Positions 24,549-36,400 of a DNA stretch of 64,000 bases are shown in pieces. The stretch covers positions 11,879,507-11,943,506 of the forward strand of contig JAFMSR010000007.1 in assembly GCA_022818135.1 (NCBI GenBank). Reading direction: 5' to 3'. Position numbers and translations under genes: made by a program. The stretch comes from Saxidomus purpurata (taxonomy: Eukaryota; Mollusca; Bivalvia; Venerida; Veneridae). The number at the start of each line of letters is the position of its first letter. Within the stretch, counting starts at the first letter, position 1. Below the pieces are notes generated by a model, which searched no databases, had not been told where the DNA came from, and saw nothing but the letters and a program-made list of their open reading frames with translations.

Positions 24549-25003
24549 TGGGGTATGAATCACCTTCAGTTGTAAATTTGGCCTGATGTTTTATGTGGAA
24601 TAATCCCTTTGTAAGTGGAAAACGTAGAACACCATTTTTGTCTACGTAAACTACTCAAAATACAAAATATATCGTATAAAAAATTCATAACACTTCAAAA
24701 TGTTTCATGTGGTAACTATATCTGATAAAGAAAGCTGTATCAAGTTCAACGAACCTTTAAGAATTATGTCAATTATGAAATTTCTGTAGAACTATCCTAC
24801 ATGACCATTATACTTGTATATATTATTGTAAATCGCCAACTCGCGATTCCCCCAACCTCCAATTCCTGCAACAATAAAGGTACAGAAAAGTATTCATGCC
24901 ATAGTTATACGATATTTCATCTGTATATAGCAAATCATGTTAAAATAGAAAAGACTTTTACAGACTGTTACGTACAATAGGGTTATAAACATATAGTCAT
25001 TAG

Positions 25004-25337
25004 ACTGCGGAGCACGAGTGCGACCGCGACGAGAGCCAACCTGGCTTCTGGCTCACAGTTTTATGATGATATCTCTTTATTATATACATTTGGCTACTTG
25101 CCTTCAAGAATATTCTCAATTTAAATGACGTTTAAGCATAGAATAGAAGATAAACTTTAATAAGCGCGAAAGATGTGTTGTATATTCTTTTTTTGTACTT
25201 AAAATGTTCTTTTAATTCAGTTTATTCGCACAAACAAGTATCCAAAGGTATATAATAAAAGGACCATTATTCTTAAAATGTGACCCAGAGGCCGGATTTG
25301 CTCTCTTCGCGGTCGGACCATACTCGTGCTCCGCACT
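25004..25337. mobile_element. MITE with long imperfect TIRs (GCGGAGCACGAGT)
   Basis: ACTGCGGAGCACGAGT at the left end matches the reverse complement of the right end, AGTGCGGAGCACGAGT. The similarity continues imperfectly inward for about 45 bases (ACCGCGA-GAGAGC, CTGG). It lies in the block that takes the place of the C1q exon in unit B. Confidence 0.7.
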
Positions 25338-25535
25338 CTTTTGGTCGGACGCAAAACTCGAGAATACGGCGTTCTGGATCACATTACTATGCTAATAACC
25401 GCCGCAATACTACTTTAATTGCTGTGATGCAATGTTCACATAAAAGCACAGTCACTATATATTTTTGGTTTTACAGAAATTATAATATAGATAAATTTAT
25501 ATTAATAATATGACTTTAACTGTGCAGACATTTAA

Positions 25536-25859
25536 AGTCCCAGGACCACAATTACAAGAAAATCTTATTTTACCAAGAAATATGTCTTACCGGTGAAATG
25601 ACTTCTATTTGTATCAAAAACTTTCCTAACTTTGCTTTTTAAATAGATGTATATGTTAGAAATATAGTGCAATATTTTTTTCATTGATATTGCAACAAAT
25701 AAGAAAGGCTTTCTGGAGTCTCTTTTTCATTAAGAAACGACTTGAATGCGAAAGAAATGAGTATGTCAACATTGTTTTAGTGAATAGAACATTGGTCTAT
25801 TATTATTCTATCAATAAATTTATTTTACTATATCAGTAAATTCAAAGTGATCCTGGGAT
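25536..25859 (-). mobile_element. TTAA-flanked MITE, copy 1 (piggyBac-like target)
   Basis: The 324-bp element starts AGTCCCAGGACCAC and ends GTGATCCTGGGAT, with TTAA on both sides. Unit A has the empty site (GACATTAAAACATAAATTTGCG). A second copy in the opposite orientation is at 59375-59688; the pair align over TTTAAAAAGCAAAGTTA and flanking sequence. No coding capacity. The TTAA target suggests mobilisation by a piggyBac-type transposase, but the family assignment is inference. Confidence 0.8.
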
Positions 25860-25935
25860 TTAAACATAAATTTGCGAATAATGTTTGTAAATTTGAATTT
25901 CTAACTAAAACAGATTTATGAATTCATAATATCAC

Positions 25936-26233
25936 CTTTCATTTGACCGAATTCCTCGACAATTTTTTCCATATCATTTTTCACTGACGTTTGAAGCTGA
26001 TCAAGTTCACGTTTCGATACTTCCCTCTCCTTTTCCTTCTCCTTTTCCGACTCGCTAATAGCTTCGTTCACAGTTTTTGTTGTTCCTTCAAGTTCTGTTT
26101 TTAATCTCTCAACTAATAATTCCACCATTAACATCTTCTTCAGAGTCTGTTCCTCGTAGTGAAACCGAGAACAAACTGGTTCCGAATTAGACAACGCAAA
26201 GCAAAGCAGAAATATTCCGAACAATCGCCACAT
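25936..26233 (-). pseudogene. Duplicated C1q-gene first exon without its own C1q exon
   Basis: This exon encodes a signal peptide (MWRLFGIFLLCFALSNS) and a coiled coil nearly identical to the unit A first exon, with a net gain of four residues in the EKEKEKERE run. It has kept the reading frame, the TATA-like box at 26362-26370 and a donor (ATGAAAG|GTGATA) at phase 1. No C1q exon follows in unit B (checked from 25935 down to 21160). It is either the remnant of a broken gene or an alternative first exon that splices past unit A's first exon to the C1q exon at 17836-18248. If the donor were not used, translation would stop within a few codons. Confidence 0.75.
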
Positions 26234-26361
26234 TTTAATTTAAAGTCAAAATCAATGCAAATAAATGTCTAAATTTTAAATAAGAAAAATAAACCTAAGA
26301 ACTATCAAAACTTGTAATTCCTCACACCAGACAACATAGTTGCTCATAATTCATATGATGT

Positions 26362-26370
26362 CTATTTATA
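26362..26370 (-). promoter_or_regulatory. TATA-box candidate, unit B first exon
   Basis: TATAAATAG on the minus strand, the counterpart of 19366-19374, about 130 bases upstream of the unit B ATG. Its retention is the main hint that this first exon may still be transcribed. Confidence 0.4.
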
Positions 26371-26803
26371 TTAATTAATATGAAACAGTCTAGGTAATTA
26401 ACGACTTGTTTGTTATAACAGACAAAACGTTTCCGTCCCTGTTCCATGGACCATTTAGGATTAATGGTGTTTTGGAACTAGAATCTTTTACCAGACTCAG
26501 ATGGACTGGTTTACAGAAAACTTAAAGCTATGACGTTATCTGAATTAATATATCAGTAATGCAGACTTAAAGCAAGTATTGTCATACAAAGGTTGCGAAA
26601 TGTTACATTTACGCAAGTACAGTTGTAGTTACAATATAGTCACTTATAATAAAAAAAGTAAAAGTAAAACTCTGTGTATCTTTTTCAGTACTGAGCTAAC
26701 GGATTCGACAAATTTCAGTGAAATGTTTTGCTTAACTTTGCCTTTAAAATCATATCTTAAATCTTTAAAGTTTGACAGTAGGCTTACATTGGGAAACAGT
26801 AGC

Positions 26804-28794
26804 TTTAGATTTAGTGCATTTGCATTTTGTGTTTTATATATCAACGTATTTAATTTAATTGCGAGAACATGACGGGCCTTTTTTATTTACACAGTTTGTT
26901 TTCGTGAAATAAGCTTAAAAGCGTAAACAACACGTACATTGCAGGTTACTGAACGTTTCAGGCAGTAGGTCAGCGTTCAACCTATTGCTCATAAGTCCGC
27001 CTACCAGTATCCCGTAGGAGCTTAAGATTTACTCTCTGTCTGTCCGACTCCGTGATCGAGTGGCTTAGGTCACCGACTTGTTATCACAAAACCTCTCACT
27101 AATTCAGGTCCATGGGTTCGACCCCCCGAAAGTTGGCAGTTTTTATGGAGGATAGGGGTCTATTAAGCACTAAAATACTGTTGAAAAAAAAGTAAACCGT
27201 CCGCAAAATCCGGATTCTGTCAAGACTTCGATACAATATTCGTCGTAGCTTAATGAAACTTTAAAAATGTATGCATACTGACATAAACATTTTTCATGTG
27301 CATTCATTATTGAGAAAGCAGTGCCACATGAATATCCCATTTCACGATAACCATGTAGTAACATTACAGCGGCCTACATTATATTCATCGCAAAATATAA
27401 AACTTTACGCATGTGTCTTACCAGTATTGAGATTAATTTTACTTATACCATTGTTCGTATTTTAATTCACAATATCTGAAACTTGACAAAACTTCATAAC
27501 AAATTTTTATTGATTCCTTCAGCTTCAATAATGTTCATGCCAGTAGTGGAAATATTGAGAATGTATTTTATTTGTGCCATTAGTTAACTGTAGCATTATT
27601 ATTTGTACCATTTTCATTAGGCACAGATTGTTGGACCGGTAGACTGCTAAACTTCACCGATAGTGTTGTCAATGTGCTAAAACTGAATGTATGTCAAATT
27701 CCCGCTTCCTGATGGTTCTTAGATTTATTGTCCTAATAACAAATTGTTTGTGTCTGTATAGATCTACAAGCTTACTTTTTTCCATAATAGCAGAGAGCCG
27801 TTGTCTTTTATCTTTTACTTTGTGCATAGAAGCCTAAAACAAAACATAATGTATTGTAGCAGTGATTAGAGGAAGTGTTGTGATTATTTTGAAAGTGGAT
27901 GGCTTACAGGTCAAACTGAATTAAATCTGAATAAACAGTCAATACATAACATACTGTAGTGTATATATAGCATAGCCTATATTTGATCAGCTTCGAAGTT
28001 GGTGTTTTTGCCGTAGCCGTAATTCATTTTCACCTTTGTTATCCTGTATAGCTGCCTAGGCACAGAAACTATATATTTTGATGCCAACTAACAAACAGAC
28101 TAGAATAAAAAAATTAATCGGTTTTTAATGAAATACGTAAACAGAGGAACAGTAAAATGCGTTGCTGTCCAATTAATTGCGCTGTTAATTGCCTCATAAC
28201 TGAAACAGAGAAATACTTTACAACAAATGGTAATAGGTGAAGTAGAAACAAAGGGAACAATTTTCACTGTATACAAAAAGATTATATGCCATCTTTTTGT
28301 TGGGAATTGAGTCCCTTATTGGAATCTGAACTTTGCTAATCACAGCTTATACTGTCTCCTTTTCAACCTGACTATTATAAGCTGAACTTTAAATAATGAT
28401 GTGGATATAATAAACACGTACTTGTTCTATCAGACACAACATTATTTGCACTTTATATGGAATAACGTTTTCGTACTGACAATAAAAACAGATTATATAA
28501 CGTTATAATGCACGCATTCCGAAGTGCACTACAGGTTCCATAAACAAGCAGGCAGCGCAAGTTGCATACATGCTAATATGTATGAATAAGGATAGGGACT
28601 TCTAAAGTTAAGGACTTCTCTGTTTACAAGAGGGAAAACAGAGTGAATGGATTTTATAGGTTTTCTCTTAAATTACTTTGAGAGATATTAAGATTTTGTT
28701 TTGAGCAAATAATGTTTGCAATGAAATTAACCGGTATCCAATTTGCAGCAGGTAAATGAATACACAGGCCTTGTGTGTGAATACTAAACTTGAT
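26804..28794. other. Intergenic, with one tRNA-derived SINE fragment
   Basis: AT-rich sequence. The only feature I can support is a SINE head at 27049-27130. No exon with matched splice sites is seen. Confidence 0.5.
27049..27150 (+). repeat. tRNA-derived SINE fragment
   Basis: ACTCCGTGATCGAGTGGCTTAGG has the look of an A box and CATGGGTTCGACCCC is a B box. The segment matches the SINE family at 31424-31580 and 41585-41705 (CGTGACCGAGTGGTT, CATGGGTTCGAGCCC). Confidence 0.65.
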
Positions 28795-29325
28795 ACTTGA
28801 TATTTTTGAGAGATAAGTATAAGAGATAACTCTGTAAAAAAACAGATATCTCTTTATCAATGATATCTTTTGAGACATGAGAGATATATCAACTTATTGC
28901 TAAACATATATATTTTATTATCGTTTCAATAGAGATATCTCTTTCACGCTTAGAGATATCTTTGTATCCTGAACTTTGAGATATATCTTTTCTACTTACA
29001 AAGAAAGATATCTGTTTAACATCATTAAAGAGATATCTTTTTATTTTTGAGAGATATCTTTTGAAATTACATAGATGTCTAATTTTCAGATATAATCTCT
29101 TTATCACAGATATTTTAGAGGTAAGAGATATATGTCTACACGGTATAGAAATATCTGTATTACATTAAGAGATATCTCTTTAGTGCTGGGAGATATCTTT
29201 CAAAACATGAGAGATATCTTTATTAAAAGAAAGATGTCTCCTAATTTTAAGAGATATCTCTGAATTTAATAGATATATTCCCTTTTTAAGTGATATCTCT
29301 TTGAAATCATGGAGATATCTCTCTT
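28795..29325. repeat. Array of GAGATATCTC palindromes, copy 1
   Basis: About twenty copies of AGAGATATCT or close variants are spaced about 20-30 bases apart. Perfect GAGATATCTC palindromes are at 28932-28941, 29169-29178, 29251-29260 and 29312-29321. The spacers differ from one another, so this is not a simple tandem repeat. A related array is at 50417-50857. Confidence 0.85.
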
Positions 29326-30476
29326 TTATTAAATAGTGATTTGGCTTGCCATAAAGGTGTGTTCTATCAGTGTAATATTTCATATTGTATCAGTCAGAGT
29401 GTCATATCAGTTATAGTATGGTGATAGGTGGCGGGCGCCGGAACTACTTGTTGTGGTGCTGCCATAAAGGTTAGGCTCTCTGATCTTGAAATATTTTCAT
29501 ACATTGTTATCAGTAAATATGGTATGCAGAAATGATGGTGAAACAGGTCGGTTAAGGCCCGTACACTATATGTCTATTCCTTTTGTGGTTTTTTAATTTA
29601 GGTTTCGTGCCATAATTATCTGGACTGCTTTTCTTCAGCTTTCAATATTTTCTAATATTTAGCATAAAATGAAAGAAGGTCAAGTTTCCATTATATTTAG
29701 TGGATATGGAATATGGATCAACTCAAAGTGATCATATACTAGTATGTCTACCGGAACTACTTTTTAGTGGTGAATGTACATAATGTAACATAAAAGGCGA
29801 TTCTTAATAGTAAGCATAAAATTAAAAGAAACATCTGACATTATTAGTTTAACCTAATTTCGCTGATTAACTTGAATGATTTAGACACATAGAATGCGGG
29901 GGCAGTAGCATTTGGTTTGGACTACTATCAACTACGGAATATACTTGTACATAACCTTTTAACCGATCAAATATCACTTGCAGATGCTTGTGGGAGGGTG
30001 AAAGCAACGATCATTCCTGAACTATCTTGGCGTGCTTACAAGCTATACAGCAAAAGGAACATATGTCATATTATACAATACAAGTTTAATACATTGAAAA
30101 GCGTATATATTAAACAATGAAATAGCTCATACAATAAATAAATGCTAATAAGCCAGTCATTACATTGTATTTTATGCATTTAAATAAAAGTGTTGAATGT
30201 ATTTAATAGAACTGTACAGAACTTAGCACATCAATGTTCCCAGATATTATATAATACACATAAACGTCAAGCTGTATATTCATTTTATACGAATATAACA
30301 GAGTAAGCACTTTTCTTCCGATTTAAATCTGGTAGAAGTCTAGATTCTACAGGAAACATAATTCATACAGTCCTCAGGTCAGAAAGTTCTGGCTATTTGA
30401 AATAGCATTTAGAAATTTTAATATTACACCAGTTATATTACACCAACATTAAGTAAAGAACAATTGTTTATGTCCA
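29326..30476. other. 3' flank of the SEC14-like gene
   Basis: AT-rich sequence with no exon or recognised repeat. ATTAAA on the minus strand at 30417-30422, about 55 bases past the distal stop codon, is a possible poly(A) signal. Confidence 0.4.
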
Positions 30477-33400
30477 TCACAAGTGCGTAGTTTCGAATTT
30501 CTCTTCGAGCGTTTTCCAGTCACCAACTTCTACCAAATCATTTATTTCCGAGCGGACATACTCGTCATCGATTTCTATTACCTCCCCTACATAGAAGACC
30601 TTCTTCGACTTTGTCCAGCTGAATGAATTGTCAAAATAAAGTGAATCTGAAAACGGATAAAAACAAGTTTTGTTGGTTTGATTTGGCAGCTTCCCATCCG
30701 TTTTCCTATTCTGATATATTTATGGAACGCTAAGTCATGTGAAGAGGTCTTTAATTATTTAGAGAGCTCTTCAAATAATTTTAGATGTCCCTATTTTAGT
30801 TACAGTTCTCTTCAAATAATTATAGGGCGCTATCAATCGAACAGAGAGGTCAATTAAAGATATAAAAAAAAATCTGTTCTAGAGTGGTTTAATTCAACTG
30901 CTTTGGAGAACCCTTTAATTGAATTTGATAAGATTTCAAATACATTGTACCTCTCTTCAATTCAATTGGGAATCATATCAACTCAATTATAGAGGTCTCC
31001 AAATCAGTTGAATTAAACCACTAGATAGAAAAGAATGTTTGATACCTTTTCTTCCTTTATAGACCCGTAATAGATTGAAATATTTTTATCAATCAATTAA
31101 TTATATCTTTTATTTATTTGTAGCGGACAATAAAATAATTGAAGCGCGGTATTATTCAATTAGACACTTTTAAATTTATTAAAGCGCAGCGCAATGCAAT
31201 CTTTGATATCTTGATATTGGAAGTGACGCAGAGCTGAATTGCATAATGTTAATTTAAAAGCCGAATTAAATTGTAGAGGTATTCAATTCATGCATGTATT
31301 AAATAAATGTCTGATTTCATTAAATGAATTAAAGAACTCTCCAAATATATAGACTTGACATTCCATAATTTTAATATATTGTTTATACCATGCAAATATA
31401 AAAGTATAAACTATGTTCAGAGTCCGCCTCCGTGACCGAGTGGTTCGAGCCACTGACCTGAAATCCCTGTAACCTCTCAGAGTTTGAGGGTCATGGGTTC
31501 GAGCCCTGCTACCGACCATGTCTCTTCATGTGACGCTTCATGGAAACAGTTTTTACCAACTTTCTTGATTATTCTAGACAAGAAATGCGGCAATGCCACG
31601 AAACCTGGTCTTAAACACGGAGCGGTGGTGTAGAGGTTAAGGTGTCGGTCGCTCATTCAGGAGGTTGCGGGTTCGAGCCCTAGTGGGGTTACGACTGTAC
31701 TTCCTCATATGACACCAGTACTGGTTTTTCCAGGAAGCGGACTCGAGAGTGACTCGATAAGCTACAAGCTTTCTTCACAATCAAGCTAAAATAAATTAGT
31801 ATAAACTAAACTAAACTAAACACGGCAATGCCACGAAACCAGGTCTTTAACGCGGCTATGCCAAGAAACCAGGTCTTTAACGCGGCAATGCCTCGAAACC
31901 AGGTCATAAACGTACAGCCAGAGGGAGATTTCTCATGTCTTAAGGACAAAAAGCATCACAAGTGCATCCAGCTATTTCCTTGTGTGCAAACAACATTCAT
32001 ACAGGATTTAGACAAGCAAACTATATAGATACAACATGCATTTCAACAGGTGGAAACTGTTGTTTGTATTTTTTTTTTAAGTGCAACCGTGTCCTTGATT
32101 CTAGGGATTCGAAAGCCGACCTAATGCTACATCTCAATATAAGCTAACTACATACCAAGTTTGATGGCAATACCTCAGTACCACCGGAAACCGTTTTTCT
32201 ATTTTTAGTAACAGTTTCCAAGGGACACTAATCCAATCCAAAACTACAGCTCAATATAAGCTGCCTTCATACCAATTTTAAATACATGTTATTCATTCCA
32301 AACACGCGTCATTGGCCCGGAAAACGTTTTATTTTTAGTTACTCAACCTGACCTTAATCCTAGGGAACCGAGTGCATCCCATATGTACAACATAACCTTA
32401 AAAGTACGTTTTTATGCTATATATGGTCAGGCAACAAAATGGTAACAACATCTAATTATAAATGCATGGCTTCTGGACAACACTTCCTGTGAAACAGGAC
32501 TAGCAGTCCAGCATGGTATCAGTAAAACGGACCATGCGCAAGAACCTTGCATACCGCAGACATAATGCATGCTACAACACAACATCGGTTTGTATACCTA
32601 TGATTACATATAAATGTGACACATGGGTTGTGTGCAATAATTACTGTTCATTCATGAAGTCCTCTGGCACTACAACCTCGGACCAATGCAGCAATTTCTT
32701 TTCTTTTACCCAGCTGAATGTATTACTAAAGACCAGAGTGTCTGAAAGAGTCGTTGTAAATGCAACACATGTGATATGGAACTCTATAAGACCAGAGTGT
32801 CTGAAAGAGTCGTTGTAAATGCAACACATGTGATATGGAACTCTATAAGACCAGAGTGTCTGAAAGAGTCGTTGTAAATGCAACACATGTGATATGGAAC
32901 TCTATAAGACCAGAGTGTCTGAAAGAGTCGTTGTAAATGCAACACATGTGATATGGAACTCTATAAGAAGTACATTTGGGACAGAATATTTATTGTTTGT
33001 ATCAACAGGATACTATACAATTACTTTTGAGGCATTGAACATGATGCGATATTCACCAGAAGAGGGCTATCAGTTAATATAGTCCTCGTTTGGTATATCA
33101 CACGTCGTATCCAATGCCTCCTATGCTATACATGTACATACCTGCCGAAAGATGTGCGATAACCATTAAAAAGGGTAAACAATACAAGTCAAAACATTTC
33201 TGTATCAAAAAAATTTAACTGCTGAAATTCTACATCGCCTTTGAACCATTTCTACCCCTGAAACCAGGATGACTTACATGTGCCAGGTTCTGTGCACGTG
33301 ATGCTACCATCTTCTGCCACGTGGTGGCTATTGACACGTTTCATTGGCAACATTACTGAAGTCACTCCATTCTTCGTGTAATTTACTCCAAATCCAATGT

Positions 33401-36400
33401 CGTAATCTTCAGTTTTAAACTCCCACCTGCATAAAAATTAAAGAAAGGAGTCACACAAATTAATATAGCATCAAAAAGAACACTTGCACATCAATATGTG
33501 ATATTTAAACAAAAGATATAACAAGAGGGTAACGGTAGCCCCATATCGCTCACTAGAGTACCATTGCTTGACACAGTCCAAATTTCATAACTGTATCTTC
33601 AGAAAGAAGTTTTTATGATCTGACCTGATGACCTAGTTTTGACCCTACGTGCCTCAGTTTCGAACTCCAAATAGAATTCACCACGAAAAACTTTCTGACC
33701 AATGTTCTTGATGATTGGGTACAAAATACACCCTCCATTGCACGCACATGGTTTTCTATGATTTAAGATGGTGACCTAGGTTTTGACCCAATGTGACTAA
33801 TATTCGAAACTGACCTGGAACTCGACCTGTATTTCATCATGACAAACCTTCTGATCAAGTTTCATGATGATTGGGTTAAAAGGTAGCCTCCTTTATGTGC
33901 ACAAGGTTTTTCAATTATCTGACCTGGTGACCTAGTTTTTAACCACAATCTAATTGTTGACGATGCAACATTATAAGCAAATTTGCCACCCGGATCCTAT
34001 CATTTTAACGTCAGGCATCAGACAAGTAGCCGTTATCTAACTAGCTGGCGACTCACCAACCGGCCTTTCAGAACCGACCATTACCAGGATTCGAAGCCTC
34101 GACCAAAGGAGACGGTATGCATGGATTCGTGCAAAGGTGATAAACAGCCAAACATAGATTTTAAAATCTAGCAAAGTTTACAAGACTTTTTTATTCAAAT
34201 TTTCCTATTTCAATTTAAATAAAATGCACTCGAATAGATCTATTGTCAGTGTGTGTACCGAAGTATGCTGTCCGGTTTGTCTATCTGGTATTCCAGCTCA
34301 AGCTTATCGCCTCGAGATATTGTTGCAGTGTTCATATGTTCATACAGCTCCTTTATATCAAGGTAATATTTCTCTGGTACTTCGCCACCTTGGTTTATCT
34401 AAAATACAAAATAAATCATTTAAACTTCAATCTTAGAGACCCTTTATTGCATTATAGGGTGAATAATTTTTTTATAATACATCCCTGGTCATTCTGACGT
34501 CATCATCAATTCTCACCGGAAGTTGAGAACGATTCCGTACATTGCAGAGTAAGCACGACTGATCCGTGCCTGCAATATCATCAGACATGTTAATAACAAT
34601 TTCAAAACCTTGGCAACCCGAAAATAAGCTGGTTTTGACACTAAATCGACCTCGAAAATAAGCTGGTTTTGACACTAAATCGACCTCGAAAATAAGCCGT
34701 CAGTTCACTGTGCAAATGCAAATTGGACTCAAAAAGCGACCGGGCTTGAAAATAAGCTGGTTTACAATTACTACTTTTAAATCGCAAACAAAATGCTTCA
34801 TTATACGGTTATACTTGGTCAAATGGATTACAAAATATTGTGTTTATATACATTTTAACCGGGTATAACTTACTACAAGTTTGTTAGGCCAGACAAAACT
34901 TTTAAAATTATTAATCAGTCTTTTGTGTGGATTTTTAACGTTTGATATGGATTAATCATATGTTTAAATAATTAAATTTAATAAGAGTTACAGTCTTAAC
35001 TAATGATGAATAATTTAACGTCCATATCTGAAGAACTTTGGCACTCAAAAATAAACATATTCTCACACCGCTGCCAACTTTATGTACTAGAATATTCACC
35101 GAACTCATAAATAGGCCGGTTATGAAAATAAGCCATCAAATCATTATAAAATGTTAAAATATCTCATATCTGCCAGTTCGACAGGTGTTTTGCTTTTAAC
35201 ACTTGGGTGTCATTACTGGTGCCAAATGTTAGAAAATTGCTGACGGATCGTTTTTATTATACCATTTCTTGACACAACGCGTTAAACATGTAACACAACA
35301 TTCACACAGTTTAGTTAAAATGTTAACTTTAGATCTGGCAGACTGCTGACGCGAGATCGTGCTCTGTGAATTCTGTCACCAAGCCTTCTACTGTGAGATT
35401 CAAAGGAAATTATTCTCTATATTGAACAAGAAGTGTTACTCGTTACAGGGGTAAGTAACGAATGTCGACAGAAGTGGCGTCAATTATGTCATGGTTTTTA
35501 TGATAATCTGAAAAATGGTCTACATTTCTTTACCTTTACTGTGACTTTTACCGTAGAGGTGCGGAGGTCGATCTAACCCATTCACATGCCACACCTTTTC
35601 CCCATGTTTTAACAGTTGTGATAAGTTTTAGTAAATCACATTTAGTCTAGTTTATAAGTACACACATTGTAGATCTAAACAGCTCTACTGTAATCAAAGT
35701 TTAATCACATTGCTAGAGGTACGGGGTATCGTATGCAACACTTCTATTCGTCATGCTTAAAATTTATGAAGTATCATGGATTTTCCTTGTATATATGAAA
35801 CTATTGAAGGGTGTAACAAAATAACAAATAAACGTACGTAGATAACTATATGACGCCATTCAGGACATAAAATACTGAATTTTGAATTGTTTTAAAAGCA
35901 TAACATTACCATGGAGACACATCGTTCATTTCCGTCTGGATCCGTGAGGTTCCCACCTAGGAATGCTGGCAACTGGTCTGCGTCGATGTAACGAAGTAGG
36001 GTTTCTGTGTAGTTAGCTAAACAGTGAAGAAAAAGACCAATTGAAGAAGTTAAAAAAATGATCATGATGGCCTGTCATCCATGCTCAACTCAGCCAACAG
36101 AAAATATGATCGTACACAGCGCAAACCAGTCATTTTACTAAAGGTATGTAATACATTATCAGGCCTAACCTGGTAACAGATGACCAAATTTTCATACAAA
36201 CCGATAGTTGTACAGGCAGCATGCCCTTTATTTGACCAATATAATATACATTGACCCTAGGCAAAAATTCATCAATCATTTATGAAGGCCACCATACTGG
36301 CAAAACTGCATGGATATTCGATGATTACAATATTGTAAAGTTTTATCAAGATTTTTTCAACTTTGATCTAGTGAATTATAAACGTTTACTTTCCCAACCT

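Larger units (their letters stand above)
21160..26803. repeat. Segmental duplication, unit B
   Basis: This is the second copy of 14450-19843. It retains the first exon of the C1q gene but not the C1q exon. Relative to unit A it has three foreign inserts (23925-24548, a replacement at about 24840-25430, and 25536-25859) and lacks the SINE at 15919-16167. The region before it (20930-21160) holds further repeat ends. Confidence 0.85.

Noticed and set aside
28795..29325. CRISPR-like array
   Set aside because: The repeat is a 10-bp palindrome with irregular spacing of 20-30 bases in a eukaryotic genome, with no cas genes.
31424..31500. Possible tRNA-Ser/Leu gene
   Set aside because: The same sequence including the downstream non-tRNA part occurs at 41585-41705 and in decayed form at 27049, so it is a SINE head.
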